From contig NZ_VFSD01000005.1 in assembly GCF_014332515.1 (NCBI RefSeq), positions 1-64,000 of the forward strand: a stretch of 64,000 nt of DNA. Reading direction: 5' to 3'. The notes under the pieces were generated by a model. The model was not told the DNA's origin, did no database searches, and was given only the letters and a program-made list of their open reading frames with translations. The stretch comes from Pontibacter beigongshangensis (GTDB taxonomy: Bacteria > Bacteroidota > Bacteroidia > Cytophagales > Hymenobacteraceae). Positions 1 to 8,869 of the stretch are shown piece by piece (the first letter of the stretch is position 1; every line of letters starts with the position of its first letter). A program made the position numbers and the translations under genes.

Positions 1-123
1 TTAACATCCAATCGCCTATCAGGAGCAGCAGCAGAACCTCCTGAACTCATCTTGCAGGGAAAAATAAGGCTTCTATTCCCTGGATTTTGCGCTGGTGCAC
101 GCTGCTTTTCCCTACAAGTTTAA

Positions 124-153
124 CTCCGGAGGGCCATTTTTATTGGAATAATT
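124..153 (+). repeat. dispersed repeat family A, copy 1
   Basis: Palindrome CTCCGGAG followed by GCC and the tail TTTTTATT-GGA-ATAATT. The CAG-rich lead is missing. Forward orientation. Confidence 0.75.
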
Positions 154-387
154 GCTGATTATTGATTGCTTCCTGGTTAAATGGTTGATCCCTCACAAAA
201 TTATGCATTGCTGCCATCCCCCTGTGCTGGGCGCAGAAAGATAAGAAATACCACTGCCGCGAGCTTTCAGCTTGCGGCAGGAATACAACTTTTGTTGTTT
301 TATTTGTTGGAGGGTTGATCAGGATTATAACTTATCATCATCCTGAGGCAGAGAAAAGTATAACATCTACTACCTACCAACTAACAG

Positions 388-434
388 AGCAACAGCAGAA
401 AAGCCTCCTGAGGGCCTTTTTCATTAGAATAATT
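388..434 (+). repeat. dispersed repeat family A, copy 2
   Basis: Full copy: AGCAACAGCAG lead, CCTCCTGAGG core, tail TTTTCATT-AGA-ATAATT. It lies beyond the rho terminator. Confidence 0.85.
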
Positions 435-467
435 CTAAGACTGCTACTTTGCGTCATCCAAACAGAA

Positions 468-500
468 GCGGCCCGTCTGCTACAGGAGCAAACGGGCCGC
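468..500 (-). terminator. probable rho terminator hairpin
   Basis: GCGGCCCGT and ACGGGCCGC form a 9-bp GC-rich stem around a loop of about 15 bases, 39 bases past the rho stop. No clean T-run follows on the minus strand, so termination strength is uncertain. Confidence 0.6.
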
Positions 501-501
501 A

Positions 502-538
502 ATTTCAAATTTTGAATCTCTTTTAATTTAGCGAAGCA
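502..538 (-). repeat. family D repeat abutting the rho stop codon
   Basis: On the minus strand the repeat follows TAG directly: TGCTTCGCTAAATTAAAAG and then an AATTTGAAATT-like tail. The same GCTTCGC/GCTACGC + AAATTAAAA pattern follows the thiF stop and the stop of the outer-membrane receptor gene. Confidence 0.65.
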
Positions 539-2392
539 CTAACTGTTCATCGAGATCAGGAACTCTTCGTTGCTCTTCGTGCCGGTCATTCTGTCTTTCA
601 GGAATTCCATGGCCTCGATGGCGTTCATATCGGACATGTACTTGCGCAGGATCCAGACGCGGTTCAGTTCGTCGCGGTCCATGAGCAGGTCTTCGCGGCG
701 GGTACCGGAGGCAGGCACATCAATAGCAGGGTACACACGCTTGTTGGCCAGCTTACGGTCCAGCTGAAGCTCCATGTTACCGGTACCTTTGAATTCTTCA
801 AAAATAACCTCATCCATCTTAGAGCCTGTGTCGATCAGGGCCGTGGCGATAATGGTAAGCGAACCGCCGTTTTCTACGTTACGGGCAGCACCAAAGAAGC
901 GCTTGGGCTTGTGCAGGGCATTGGCATCTACACCACCCGACAGGATTTTGCCTGACGAAGGAACTACAGTGTTATAGGCGCGGGCCAGACGGGTAATGGA
1001 ATCGAGCAGGATCACCACATCGTGACCGCACTCTACCATGCGCTTGGCTTTGTCGAGCACTATGCTCGATACTTTTACGTGGCGCTCGGCAGTCTCATCA
1101 AACGTAGAGGAAATTACCTCTGCCTTCACGCTGCGGGCCATGTCTGTTACCTCTTCCGGGCGCTCGTCTATGAGCAGGATCATGAGGTAAACTTCCGGGT
1201 GATTCTCAGAAATAGCATTGGCTATCTCTTTCAGCAACACGGTTTTACCAGTTTTTGGCTGTGCCACAATCATACCACGCTGGCCTTTACCGATGGGGGC
1301 AAACAGGTCCAGTATACGGGTAGAGAGCTGGCTTGGGCGGCCTGTCAGTTTCAGGCGCTCATCCGGGAAAAGTGGTGTGAGGTGCTGGAACGGAATGCGG
1401 TCGCGGATCTCTTCAGTTGTTCGTCCGTTCACGGTTTCAACTTTCAGGAGGGCAAAATACTTCTCTCCTTCTTTCGGAGGGCGTATCTGTCCTTTCACGG
1501 TATCGCCGGTCTTCAGGCCGAAAAGCTTTATTTGGGAGGGCGACACGTAAATATCGTCGGGGCTGGCCAGGTAATTATAATGCGTGGACCGCAGGAAGCC
1601 GTAGCCATCCTGCATCAGTTCCAACACACCTTCATTTATGATTATTCCGTCGAACTCCTTAAAATTGCTCGTGCTGGCATTTATCTGCTGGTTAGCCCTC
1701 CGCGGACTGTTATCAGTACTGCGGTTGTCGCTTCTGTTAAAGTCGCGCTGCTCGCGGTTGTCTGGGCGGGCGTCAGCGCGGTTCTCGTTTCGTTCGGCAC
1801 GTGGCTCACGGTTATCGTTTCGTTCAGGCCGTTCCTGCCGCTGCTCGCTCCGCTCTGCCCGCTCTACCCCTTCAGCACGGGGCTCGGTGCGCTCGGTACG
1901 CGGTTCAGTGCGCTCAGCACGCGGTTCGGCTACTGCCTGCTCGCGGTTATCGCGGCGGACCTGCACCCGCTCTCTTTGCTGAGGGCCATGGTCTTTGGCA
2001 GGCGCCTTTGCCGGAACAAATAACTGGGGCTGCGCTTCGGCACGGGCTACGTTGGCCCGGGCTGGCTTTTTAGCTACAGGGCCTGCTTTGGCTGGTGCAG
2101 GTGCTGGCACAGGGGCCTCTGCTGCCGGGGCAGGAGCTGCTGCTGCAGGGGCAGGGGCTGCCTGCTCATTAGTTGTACTTTCAGGAGTTGGAGATTCTTC
2201 TGGAGTAACAGCGCTGGGAGTCTGTTTGATTTTTTTTGGCAATTTTTCGGGAGGGGTACCGGCTTGCTGGTCAAGTATTTTATAGATCAGGTCTTGTTTA
2301 CTCAATTTCCTGAAATTTTTAACACCCAGGTCTTCAGCAATTTCCTTGAGCTCTGAAAGAAGCCTATCTTTCAATTCTTCAATATTGTACAT
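539..2392 (-). CDS. rho: transcription termination factor Rho
   Basis: Hexameric RNA helicase/ATPase that terminates untranslated transcripts in the cytoplasm. Residues 1-45 form the SAP-like Rho N-terminal domain. Residues of about 50-245 are a low-complexity insert, first Pro/Ala-rich, then Arg/Glu/Asn-rich with [12 protein letters not shown] repeats. Residues of about 250-325 are the cold-shock RNA-binding domain ([15 protein letters not shown]). The C-terminal ATPase has Walker A QPKTGKT and Walker [14 protein letters not shown]. At 617 residues it is about 200 longer than E. coli Rho, and the insert accounts for this. Such inserts are common in Bacteroidetes Rho, and one in Bacteroides drives condensate formation; the same role here is inference. 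It is divergent from serS. The ATG start at 2392 gives the expected N-terminus. Confidence 0.98.
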   Translation of the reverse strand: MYNIEELKDRLLSELKEIAEDLGVKNFRKLSKQDLIYKILDQQAGTPPEKLPKKIKQTPSAVTPEESPTPESTTNEQAAPAPAAAAPAPAAEAPVPAPAPAKAGPVAKKPARANVARAEAQPQLFVPAKAPAKDHGPQQRERVQVRRDNREQAVAEPRAERTEPRTERTEPRAEGVERAERSEQRQERPERNDNREPRAERNENRADARPDNREQRDFNRSDNRSTDNSPRRANQQINASTSNFKEFDGIIINEGVLELMQDGYGFLRSTHYNYLASPDDIYVSPSQIKLFGLKTGDTVKGQIRPPKEGEKYFALLKVETVNGRTTEEIRDRIPFQHLTPLFPDERLKLTGRPSQLSTRILDLFAPIGKGQRGMIVAQPKTGKTVLLKEIANAISENHPEVYLMILLIDERPEEVTDMARSVKAEVISSTFDETAERHVKVSSIVLDKAKRMVECGHDVVILLDSITRLARAYNTVVPSSGKILSGGVDANALHKPKRFFGAARNVENGGSLTIIATALIDTGSKMDEVIFEEFKGTGNMELQLDRKLANKRVYPAIDVPASGTRREDLLMDRDELNRVWILRKYMSDMNAIEAMEFLKDRMTGTKSNEEFLISMNS

Positions 2393-2645
2393 AAATAATG
2401 GTATGGTAGTTAGCTTAACTTGCCAGGTGCGCTTGTGCGAACGCAGCGAGAGATTTTATATTAGAATAGGAAAAAGGTTCGGTTGTGAAAGAGTATGTGA
2501 GGCTCAGGATACGCGCCTTCTCAATTTGTACCGCAATGTTATCGCAATACAGCTTAATTTACAAATATTAGCGTGTTTTTTATCAAAAATGTTTCAAGAT
2601 TTGCCTAAAAGATTTTAGAAAAGCGGCATACTACCCAAAAAAGTA

Positions 2646-2653
2646 TATTTTTG
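2646..2653 (+). promoter_or_regulatory. -7 element of the serS promoter
   Basis: TATTTTTG matches the Bacteroidetes TAnnTTTG element and lies 22 bases before the serS ATG, so the leader would be short. No convincing -33 TTTG was seen. Confidence 0.5.
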
Positions 2654-2675
2654 TACCTCTATTTAACGACAAACG

Positions 2676-3950
2676 ATGCTACAGCTAACCGTTTTAAGAG
2701 AGCAGACCGACCTGGTAGTGGCAGGCTTAAACAAGAAAAACTACAAAAACGCTGCCCAGGAGGTAGCCGCCTTGCTGGACCTGGACCAGCAGCGCCGTCA
2801 GGTGCAGAGCGAGCACGACGACATGCAGGCAAAAGCCAACAGCATCTCCAAAGAGATAGGAATGCTGATGAAAAATGGCGAGCGCGAAAAAGCCGAATCG
2901 TACAAAGCCCAGACTTCGGAACTGAAGCAACAGGCAAAATCGCTGGCCGAACAACTCAGCACCATTGAGGAAGAAGTACAAAAAGCGCTGTACAGGCTGC
3001 CCAACCTTCCACACGAAAGTGTGCCAGCTGGCAGATCGGCCGAAGACAATGAGGTAGTGCTGCAGCACGGCGACATACCGCAACTGCACGAGGGGGCACT
3101 GCCCCACTGGGAACTGATCCAGAAGTACGACATCATCGACTTTGAGCTCGGCAACAAGATTAGCGGTGCCGGCTTCCCGGTGTATAAAAAACAGGGGGCA
3201 CGGCTGCAGCGGGCGCTCATAAATTTTTTCCTGGACGAGGCCATACAGGCCGGTTACATGGAGGTGCAGCCCCCGATCCTGGTAAACGAGGCCTCCGGCT
3301 ACGGCACCGGCCAACTGCCCGACAAAGACGGCCAGATGTACCATGCCACCGCCGATAACCTCTACCTGATCCCGACGGCCGAAGTACCCATTACCAACCT
3401 GTACCGCGATACTATTGTGCCAGTGGAGCAGCTGCCTATAAAAAACACCGGCCACACGCCCTGCTTTAGGAGAGAAGCCGGATCGTGGGGGGCCGACGTG
3501 CGCGGCCTCAACCGCCTGCACCAGTTCGACAAGGTAGAGATTGTGCAGATTACGCTTCCGGAGAAGTCTTATGAGACGCTGGAAGACATGAGCCGCTATA
3601 TACAGGGCCTGCTGCAGAAACTGGAGCTGCCATTCCGCGTGCTACGCCTCTGTGGTGGCGACATGGGCTTTACTTCTGCCCTCACCTACGACATGGAGGT
3701 GTACTCTGCCGCCCAGAGCCGCTGGCTCGAAGTGAGCTCTGCCAGTAATTTTGAGACGTTCCAGGCCAACCGCCTGAAGCTGCGCTACAAGAACGAGACC
3801 GGCAAAACCCAGTTACTGCACACCCTCAACGGCAGCGCCCTGGCCCTGCCCCGCATTGTAGCCGCCATTCTGGAAAATAACCAGACACCGGATGGCATTA
3901 ATATGCCCAAGGTTCTGCACCCTTACCTTGGATTTGAGAAGATTGGGTAA
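2676..3950 (+). CDS. serS: serine--tRNA ligase
   Basis: Class II aminoacyl-tRNA synthetase that charges tRNA-Ser (and tRNA-Sec where present). Residues 1-110 form the antiparallel coiled-coil arm that binds the long variable arm of tRNA-Ser. The catalytic domain follows, with motif 2 (FRREAGSWGADVRGLNRLHQ) and motif 3 (NGSALALPRIVAAILEN). Length 424 is normal for the family. The ATG at 2676 follows a TATTTTTG promoter element. The TAA stop is itself the first three bases of a family B repeat, and a strong hairpin terminator follows at 3990-4037. Confidence 0.98.
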   Translation: MLQLTVLREQTDLVVAGLNKKNYKNAAQEVAALLDLDQQRRQVQSEHDDMQAKANSISKEIGMLMKNGEREKAESYKAQTSELKQQAKSLAEQLSTIEEEVQKALYRLPNLPHESVPAGRSAEDNEVVLQHGDIPQLHEGALPHWELIQKYDIIDFELGNKISGAGFPVYKKQGARLQRALINFFLDEAIQAGYMEVQPPILVNEASGYGTGQLPDKDGQMYHATADNLYLIPTAEVPITNLYRDTIVPVEQLPIKNTGHTPCFRREAGSWGADVRGLNRLHQFDKVEIVQITLPEKSYETLEDMSRYIQGLLQKLELPFRVLRLCGGDMGFTSALTYDMEVYSAAQSRWLEVSSASNFETFQANRLKLRYKNETGKTQLLHTLNGSALALPRIVAAILENNQTPDGINMPKVLHPYLGFEKIG

Positions 3951-3960
3951 TGTGCTGATG
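3948..3960 (+). repeat. family B repeat starting at the serS stop codon
   Basis: TAATGTGCTGATG begins exactly with the serS TAA. It matches the unit of the longer family B copies at 22498 and 50073. Confidence 0.55.
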
Positions 3961-3989
3961 CAGTAATAAATTAATACATATCTAAAGTT

Positions 3990-4037
3990 AAAACAGGGAA
4001 GAGCTTCTGGTGCAAATCAGAAGCTCTTCCCTGTTTT
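3990..4037 (+). terminator. serS intrinsic terminator
   Basis: A perfect 20-bp stem (AAAACAGGGAAGAGCTTCTG and its complement) encloses an 8-base loop. The A-run and T-run at the two ends make it usable from either strand. Confidence 0.9.
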
Positions 4038-4050
4038 ATGGACTTTAGCC

Positions 4051-4094
4051 AATTATTTGAATGAAAAAGGCCCTCCAGAGGTTTTGCTGCTGCT
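4051..4094 (-). repeat. dispersed repeat family A, copy 3
   Basis: Reverse orientation. The tail is TTTTTCATT-CAA-ATAATT when read on the minus strand, with core CCTCTGGAGG-type and a GCTGCTGC lead on the plus strand. Confidence 0.85.
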
Positions 4095-4158
4095 TAAAAG
4101 GACATAAGACACAGGACCTCTGGCCTACCTTGTAATTTACCGTTTATGCTACCATGCT

Positions 4159-4195
4159 CCAGACACTCACAGGAGCTGCGCACGCTGCGAGGCCA
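4159..4195. repeat. family E palindromic repeat, copy 1
   Basis: AGACACTCACAG ... CTGCGAGGCC, an imperfect palindrome of about 35 bp. It resembles the copies at 31642, 34160, 34341, 35596 and 35877. Confidence 0.65.
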
Positions 4196-4251
4196 GACCA
4201 ATGAGTTAACCATGCAACAGTCTAGTTCTTTAACTTAATGGCCTTTGTCCC

Positions 4252-4279
4252 ATCAGCACATTAAAAAATCAGCACATTA
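4252..4279 (-). repeat. family B repeat ending in a stop codon
   Basis: Two ATCAGCACATTA units. On the minus strand the repeat reads TAATGTGCTGAT, and its first three bases are the TAA stop of the gene at 4277-4690. Confidence 0.6.
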
Positions 4280-4690
4280 CCCAAACTGCTCCAGGTATTG
4301 CCGGTACTGCTCTTTGAGCTTGTACTTTTTAAGTATGGAGGCTTTCACCTCCTCCAGGTGCTGCTCATCCAGGCTGTGCTGTTGAAGCAGTTTCAGGAGG
4401 GGCTTGGTATCGTCTTCCTCCATGCCTTCGCGCAGCGTTATTTCTTCGTAGGCCAGCAAAAACTCAGGCGACAGCGACAGCTTGTTTTTCCGGACTGCTA
4501 TAAACCCGGCAGAAAGCAGCCTCAAGACTCCATCCTCTACTTCCTGGAGGCTCAAGACCACGCCATCCAGGGCGTCGCTCATGAGCAGGACTTCCTGCAG
4601 GGGTGCCCCGCCGTCTCCGCCGGTAGCCAGCAGCAGGGCTTCCAGAAACTGAACATCCGATTCCTGCCAGCTTAGGTTAAATTTTGACAT
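4277..4690 (-). CDS. small hypothetical cytoplasmic protein
   Basis: I do not recognise this 137-residue protein. It has no signal peptide or membrane segment, is rich in Leu and acidic residues and looks wholly helical; the C-terminus (ILKKYKLKEQYRQYLEQ) is basic and amphipathic. A longer reading frame extends to 4804. I chose the ATG at 4690 because a TATTTTTG promoter element lies at 4716-4723 on the minus strand, inside the longer frame. It diverges from the beta-barrel gene at 4795. Its TAA stop is part of a family B repeat. Confidence 0.6.
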   Translation of the reverse strand: MSKFNLSWQESDVQFLEALLLATGGDGGAPLQEVLLMSDALDGVVLSLQEVEDGVLRLLSAGFIAVRKNKLSLSPEFLLAYEEITLREGMEEDDTKPLLKLLQQHSLDEQHLEEVKASILKKYKLKEQYRQYLEQFG

Positions 4691-4715
4691 ACTCCAGTCT
4701 TTTGAAATTCCACCG

Positions 4716-4723
4716 CAAAAATA
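4716..4723 (-). promoter_or_regulatory. -7 element for the 4277-4690 gene
   Basis: TATTTTTG on the minus strand, 25 bases before the ATG. It rules out the longer start at 4804. Confidence 0.45.
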
Positions 4724-4794
4724 CAATATTTTTCCAGTCAATATTATCGCATTATCTTTATATTGCCGCCGTTTATAACATAGCACATTTCCCC

Positions 4795-5937
4795 ATGTTT
4801 TCATTTAAAAGGATAGCCACAGCGGCCTTGTTGTGGCTAATCGTTTGCCTATCAGCTCCGGATAGTTATGGACAGGCTTTTAAGTTCGGCCTTCCCTCTT
4901 TTAACAAAGTAGATGAGGCCAAAGGCTTTATCGTGAAAGACAATATCTATACCCAGGGCTTTCTATACTTTAACAAGAATCAACCTGCTCAGGTGGCGTT
5001 TAGCACGGGCCGCCACGGGACTCTTACAACCTACACGGCAGACGAACTGACTGAGTTTGGAATTGATGCCGACAGAATCAAATACCTGGCTAATACTGTC
5101 GTGCTGGAAGGGGAGTCGCGCCGTGTGTTTGTAGAGGAAATTCTCAGAGGTTCGCTTTTTTACCTGCACAGCGAGAAAACGTTTTATAGAAACAGCGATC
5201 CGATGGAGCCACTTAGCAAAGAGACTGTTGCCGCTCACATCACCTCACTCTCTGCCCCAGCTACCAGGTGGAACAGCGACTTTCATCTGCTCCGGCCCAA
5301 ACCGCAGCCAGTCCGGTATTTTGCCAGAAACCTGGACACAGGAAAATCACCAACAACTATGTTTACCCATATTGGCTTGTTTGTGAGCTTTAATACATCA
5401 ACACTCACGCCAGCCAAGTTTACCACTTACAAAGCCATACAAAAGCTGGATCAGGCAACCTCCGCGAATATGAGCGCAGGAGTTTATGCAGACTTCCCTT
5501 TCTGGGCCTTTAACAACTGGTCTTTTCTGACACAGGCAGCCTACGGCAAAATGCGGTTTGCGGAGACAGTGGAATCGCAGAACACCCGCTACGACATGAG
5601 GCTGAACCTGGACTATGCCCGGCTGGCACTTATGCCGAAATATACGCTTAGCTTTTCTAAACTACGGCTGTTTGCAAATGCTGGCCCCACCTTTACTTAC
5701 CACCTAAAGCACGACAGCCAAGGCAGGCAAGCTGTACTGGAAGGCCAGAAGGTGTATGTTTCGGAGCAGCCGGGATTCTCTGTAAAGCAAGCTATGCTTG
5801 GCCTCGAAGGAGGAGCCGGCATCAGCTATTTTTTCCTGCCAAAGCATTACCTGTCGCTGCAATTCAGCCAATCGAAGAGCTATAGCAGGTATTTCAATGT
5901 AAGCAATCAATCTGTTAGGGTTAGTGTTAATTTATGA
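4795..5937 (+). CDS. secreted outer-membrane beta-barrel protein, function unknown
   Basis: 380 residues. Residues 1-24 are a signal peptide (LLWLIVCLSAPDSYGQ, cut before AFKFG). The first half, about 25-190, is a mixed region. From about residue 200 onwards alternating hydrophobic and aromatic strands (for example LALMPKYTLSFSKLRLFANAG) and a C-terminal QSVRVSVNL strand suggest an outer-membrane barrel. The first ATG giving a signal peptide (4795) was chosen. It overlaps the next gene by ATGA (5934-5937), so the two are probably translationally coupled and work together at the cell surface. No specific family recognised. Confidence 0.7.
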   Translation: MFSFKRIATAALLWLIVCLSAPDSYGQAFKFGLPSFNKVDEAKGFIVKDNIYTQGFLYFNKNQPAQVAFSTGRHGTLTTYTADELTEFGIDADRIKYLANTVVLEGESRRVFVEEILRGSLFYLHSEKTFYRNSDPMEPLSKETVAAHITSLSAPATRWNSDFHLLRPKPQPVRYFARNLDTGKSPTTMFTHIGLFVSFNTSTLTPAKFTTYKAIQKLDQATSANMSAGVYADFPFWAFNNWSFLTQAAYGKMRFAETVESQNTRYDMRLNLDYARLALMPKYTLSFSKLRLFANAGPTFTYHLKHDSQGRQAVLEGQKVYVSEQPGFSVKQAMLGLEGGAGISYFFLPKHYLSLQFSQSKSYSRYFNVSNQSVRVSVNL

Positions 5938-7634
5938 GACCATATTTTACCCGTTGCCTCCTGCTCGTTCTCTGCTTTAGCCTGTGCCATTGCGCAAAAG
6001 AGAAAGATTTTTTGAGTCAGACCCCTTACCCGCTTCTCAACATCAGTAGTGCGACAACAGATAATGCAGGAATAAGCGTGACGGCAGAAATTACCTCACC
6101 AGGCGGAACTGCGGTAACTGAGTTTGGTATTGCCTATAAGCTCAGGGATTTTTCTAAGGAGGAAATCAGGGTAAAGGCTCCCTCTGCATCTGACACTAAA
6201 TTCAGTTATCAGATAAAAGATCACCTGGAAAAAAACACTGTTTATGAATTCAGGGCCTATGCTCTGGTAGGCGACAAAACGGTGTATAGCGATCTGGTGC
6301 AGGCAAAAAGCCTGATCACCAGCGCCCCCGTAATTACAGACTTCTCTCCCAAAGAAGGTCCCTCTGGTACAGAAGTCACTATTACCGGCACCAGCTTTCC
6401 GGTAGACAAGAGCAAGGTGCGCGTATATATTGGCGGTATGCAGTTGAACGTAGTATCCTCGACCCCAACCAAAATTATTGTTCGGGTTTATACGTGGGGC
6501 ATTTATGGGTCTTTCCCGCTTCGTGTGGTTATAAATGGAGTAGAAGGTAAATCTGATCAGCATTTCAGGATATGGGGGCCGGAAATAACACGCCTGAGCA
6601 GATCTCATGGCCTACCCGGCGACACCTTAACGCTTTTCGGAAAAGATCTTGAAGGAAATAACCTGCAGATTTCGCTTAATCACCAACCTTTTAAAATCCT
6701 CTCTTCTTCCGACACGAAGGTAAAACTTGAAGTACCTACGCATACTTATGATTATTTTGACAGGCCTTTCCCCCTTATTCTTTCCACTGACAAAGGCACG
6801 GCCACATCTCCTGTCAATTTCACGGTTTCAACCAACCTGAAAGAAGAAACCTACCTAAGATTAAATTATAATGCTGAATACAGACCAGGCTTTGAAGTAA
6901 ACGGGAAAGGCTATTTTTATGATTATTATAATATCACGAGTTACCATCCGGCTTCTAAAACCTGGAAAACTGAAAGTAATGCGCCCTGGCGAAACTCCCC
7001 TATCTGGGAACGGGTTGGCGACAAAGCCTATGTAATTGGGGGCTATTTGCACAGTACCAGGTACAGCGAGGTTTGGGAATTAGATCTCAGTCTAAACACC
7101 TGGAAAAAACTTGACAACCTTCCTTTTTCGGTGCATAACGCAGCGAGCTTTGTTTTAGATGGCAAAATATATTTTGGTGGCGGCATCAATTCACGCAACG
7201 ATAACTATACACTCTGGCAGTATGATCCGGCCACACAGCAGGTTGTGGCTCAAAATCAATTACCGGGATATGTAACTGCCGGCAATACCTTTATTCTAAA
7301 AGGCAAGGCGCATCTGTTAATTGGCCAGGACATATTTTCTTTTAACCAGACAAGTAATTCCTGGGAAAAGGAGATTACGCATAGTATAAGTAAACCTTTT
7401 GCTATCACCATAGGTGATTCAAAACTCTTCCTTCTATCTAAGACAGATAATCAATTTATACACCAATATGAGGCTGATACGAAAGTCTGGAAGAAGGTAG
7501 CTTATTTCCCTCACCAGTATGGGAACAACCAGTACCTCCGATTCACAGGTTTTAGCACAGCGAATAAGTTTTATATTGGCAGTTATCTAGCCGGGAGCTA
7601 TGGCGACAGCCAATTCTACTCCTACACCCCCTGA
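5934..7634 (+). CDS. lipoprotein with IPT/TIG domains and kelch repeats
   Basis: 566 residues. The signal peptide ends in a lipobox-like LCHC (Cys at about 20), so it is probably a lipoprotein. Residues of about 35-125 look like a fibronectin-like strand domain. Two IPT/TIG immunoglobulin-like domains follow, about 130-212 (PVITDFSPKEGPSGTEVTIT) and 215-300. A kelch-type propeller begins near residue 355 (VGDKAYVIGGYLHSTRYSEV; DGKIYFGGGINS). Such surface proteins usually bind ligands; the target is unknown. It is coupled to the upstream barrel gene by a 4-bp overlap. The TGA stop abuts the TGA stop of the convergent gene, forming TGATCA. Confidence 0.8.
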   Translation: MRPYFTRCLLLVLCFSLCHCAKEKDFLSQTPYPLLNISSATTDNAGISVTAEITSPGGTAVTEFGIAYKLRDFSKEEIRVKAPSASDTKFSYQIKDHLEKNTVYEFRAYALVGDKTVYSDLVQAKSLITSAPVITDFSPKEGPSGTEVTITGTSFPVDKSKVRVYIGGMQLNVVSSTPTKIIVRVYTWGIYGSFPLRVVINGVEGKSDQHFRIWGPEITRLSRSHGLPGDTLTLFGKDLEGNNLQISLNHQPFKILSSSDTKVKLEVPTHTYDYFDRPFPLILSTDKGTATSPVNFTVSTNLKEETYLRLNYNAEYRPGFEVNGKGYFYDYYNITSYHPASKTWKTESNAPWRNSPIWERVGDKAYVIGGYLHSTRYSEVWELDLSLNTWKKLDNLPFSVHNAASFVLDGKIYFGGGINSRNDNYTLWQYDPATQQVVAQNQLPGYVTAGNTFILKGKAHLLIGQDIFSFNQTSNSWEKEITHSISKPFAITIGDSKLFLLSKTDNQFIHQYEADTKVWKKVAYFPHQYGNNQYLRFTGFSTANKFYIGSYLAGSYGDSQFYSYTP

Positions 7635-8606
7635 TCAAACAGCATCAAAGGAAATATCCCACATGCATTTAAAGTGCCCTTTGGGGCACTTGCTGTAGCC
7701 GATCTTGGAGCAGGGGCGGCAGCTGAGCCCCTTTACTTCCAGCACCTTATAGCTGGTGCGGTATGGGTACATGCCGAACTCCGGAATGGTATTGCCCCAC
7801 ACGCTGATGATGTCTTTGCCAAAGGCGGCGGCAATGTGCATCAGGCCAGTGTCGTGGCTCACCACCTGCTCCGCCTGCCGCACCAGCGAGGCCGACTGGT
7901 TGAGGTTGTACTGGCCGCAGGCGTTGTAAATTACTGTGCCGGCCTTTCCTAAAGCTGCATCAAAATAAGAGGCTATTTCATTGCCGGTTGCTGCGTCTTC
8001 TTTTCCACCCAGCAACACAACAGGTCGCTGCAGGCGCTCGCAGAGCTCTACGATGCGCTTGGTTGGCAACCGTTTGGTAAAGTGCTGTGCGCCTATGGCA
8101 AAGGCGGTGTACCCCTGCCGGAAAGGCTCCGGCAATGACTCCAGCGCTACTTCGTCTTTGGCCGGTATAAAGTAATCCAGGCCATTGCCATCGTCTTTCA
8201 CACCCAAGGCAGATGCTGCCTCCAGGTAGCGGTCTACGATGTGCACGTCAGGCAACATGCTCAGCTTGAGGTTCACCATCAGCCACTTCTCGTAATTCAG
8301 CTTGTTAAAGCTTTTGTTCGGCTTGCCCAGCCGGAACTTGATGACACGGGTGCGCAGGTTGTTGTGCAGATCCACCACATAATCGAAGTTCTCGGCCTGT
8401 AGCTCCTGCACCAGTTCCTTCAGGCTGCCCTGCAACACATGCACCTTGTCTATATGAGGGTTATTTTCCAGTATAGTCCTAAAGCCCTGCTTGGTGCAGA
8501 AATGCACCTCCGCCCCCGGCACCTGCTGCTTAATGCAACGGATTACAGGCGTGGTCAGCACAATGTCGCCGATGGAGGAGAAACGGAGGATGAGTATTTT
8601 GGGCAT
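7635..8606 (-). CDS. glycosyltransferase family 9 (heptosyltransferase-like)
   Basis: 323 residues, GT-B fold, similar to ADP-heptose:LPS heptosyltransferases. N-terminal MPKILILRFSSIGDIVLTTP is the family signature for the first Rossmann strand. The C-terminal half has AEQVVSHDTGLMHIAAAFGKD, the conserved donor-binding region of GT9, followed by CRPCSKIGYSKCPKGHFKCM, a Cys-rich tail also seen in Bacteroidetes members. It probably acts at the inner face of the cytoplasmic membrane in LPS core or surface glycan assembly; the exact sugar is not predictable. Stands alone on this strand; convergent with the kelch lipoprotein gene with no intergenic base. Confidence 0.85.
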   Translation of the reverse strand: MPKILILRFSSIGDIVLTTPVIRCIKQQVPGAEVHFCTKQGFRTILENNPHIDKVHVLQGSLKELVQELQAENFDYVVDLHNNLRTRVIKFRLGKPNKSFNKLNYEKWLMVNLKLSMLPDVHIVDRYLEAASALGVKDDGNGLDYFIPAKDEVALESLPEPFRQGYTAFAIGAQHFTKRLPTKRIVELCERLQRPVVLLGGKEDAATGNEIASYFDAALGKAGTVIYNACGQYNLNQSASLVRQAEQVVSHDTGLMHIAAAFGKDIISVWGNTIPEFGMYPYRTSYKVLEVKGLSCRPCSKIGYSKCPKGHFKCMWDISFDAV

Positions 8607-8739
8607 TGGGTGTTAAATCTGGATTTTTATTTATGTTAATTAGGCGTCTGCAGCAGAGCACTTTAAGTTAGCGACAGGAAAAGTCTGGCACAAGAAGCGC
8701 TTTAAGCAGGCCTGACCAAAATTCATAAAGTGGTGAACT

Positions 8740-8795
8740 GCAGCAGCAACAGCAGAAACTACAGCCTCTGGAGGGCCATTTTCATTAGCATAATC
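8740..8795 (+). repeat. dispersed repeat family A, copy 4
   Basis: Full copy with GCAGCAGCAACAGCAG lead, CCTCTGGAGG core and tail TTTTCATT-AGC-ATAATC. It lies between two minus-strand genes. Confidence 0.85.
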
Positions 8796-8869
8796 GCTCC
8801 TGAGCCACTATAGCGTGCGCTGAATATTATTAAACATTCACTCACCCACTCATTCAATCATTCACAATT

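Larger units (their letters stand above)
1..538. other. intergenic region downstream of rho
   Basis: I see no gene here. The stretch holds two family A repeat copies (124-153 and 388-434), the rho terminator hairpin (468-500) and a family D repeat touching the rho stop codon. A CAG-rich segment near 20-45 looks like the lead of a family A copy without its tail. Confidence 0.6.
3951..4276. other. convergent intergenic region serS / 4277 gene
   Basis: No gene is visible. It holds the serS terminator, family A copy 3, a family E palindromic repeat (4159-4195) and a family B repeat at its right edge. Confidence 0.6.

Noticed and set aside
315..515. 66-codon open frame left of rho
   Set aside because: Runs through family A copy 2 and the rho terminator.
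1022..2023. 333-codon open frame on the plus strand opposite rho
   Set aside because: Shadow frame created by the GC- and repeat-rich rho insert; no promoter and no family resemblance.
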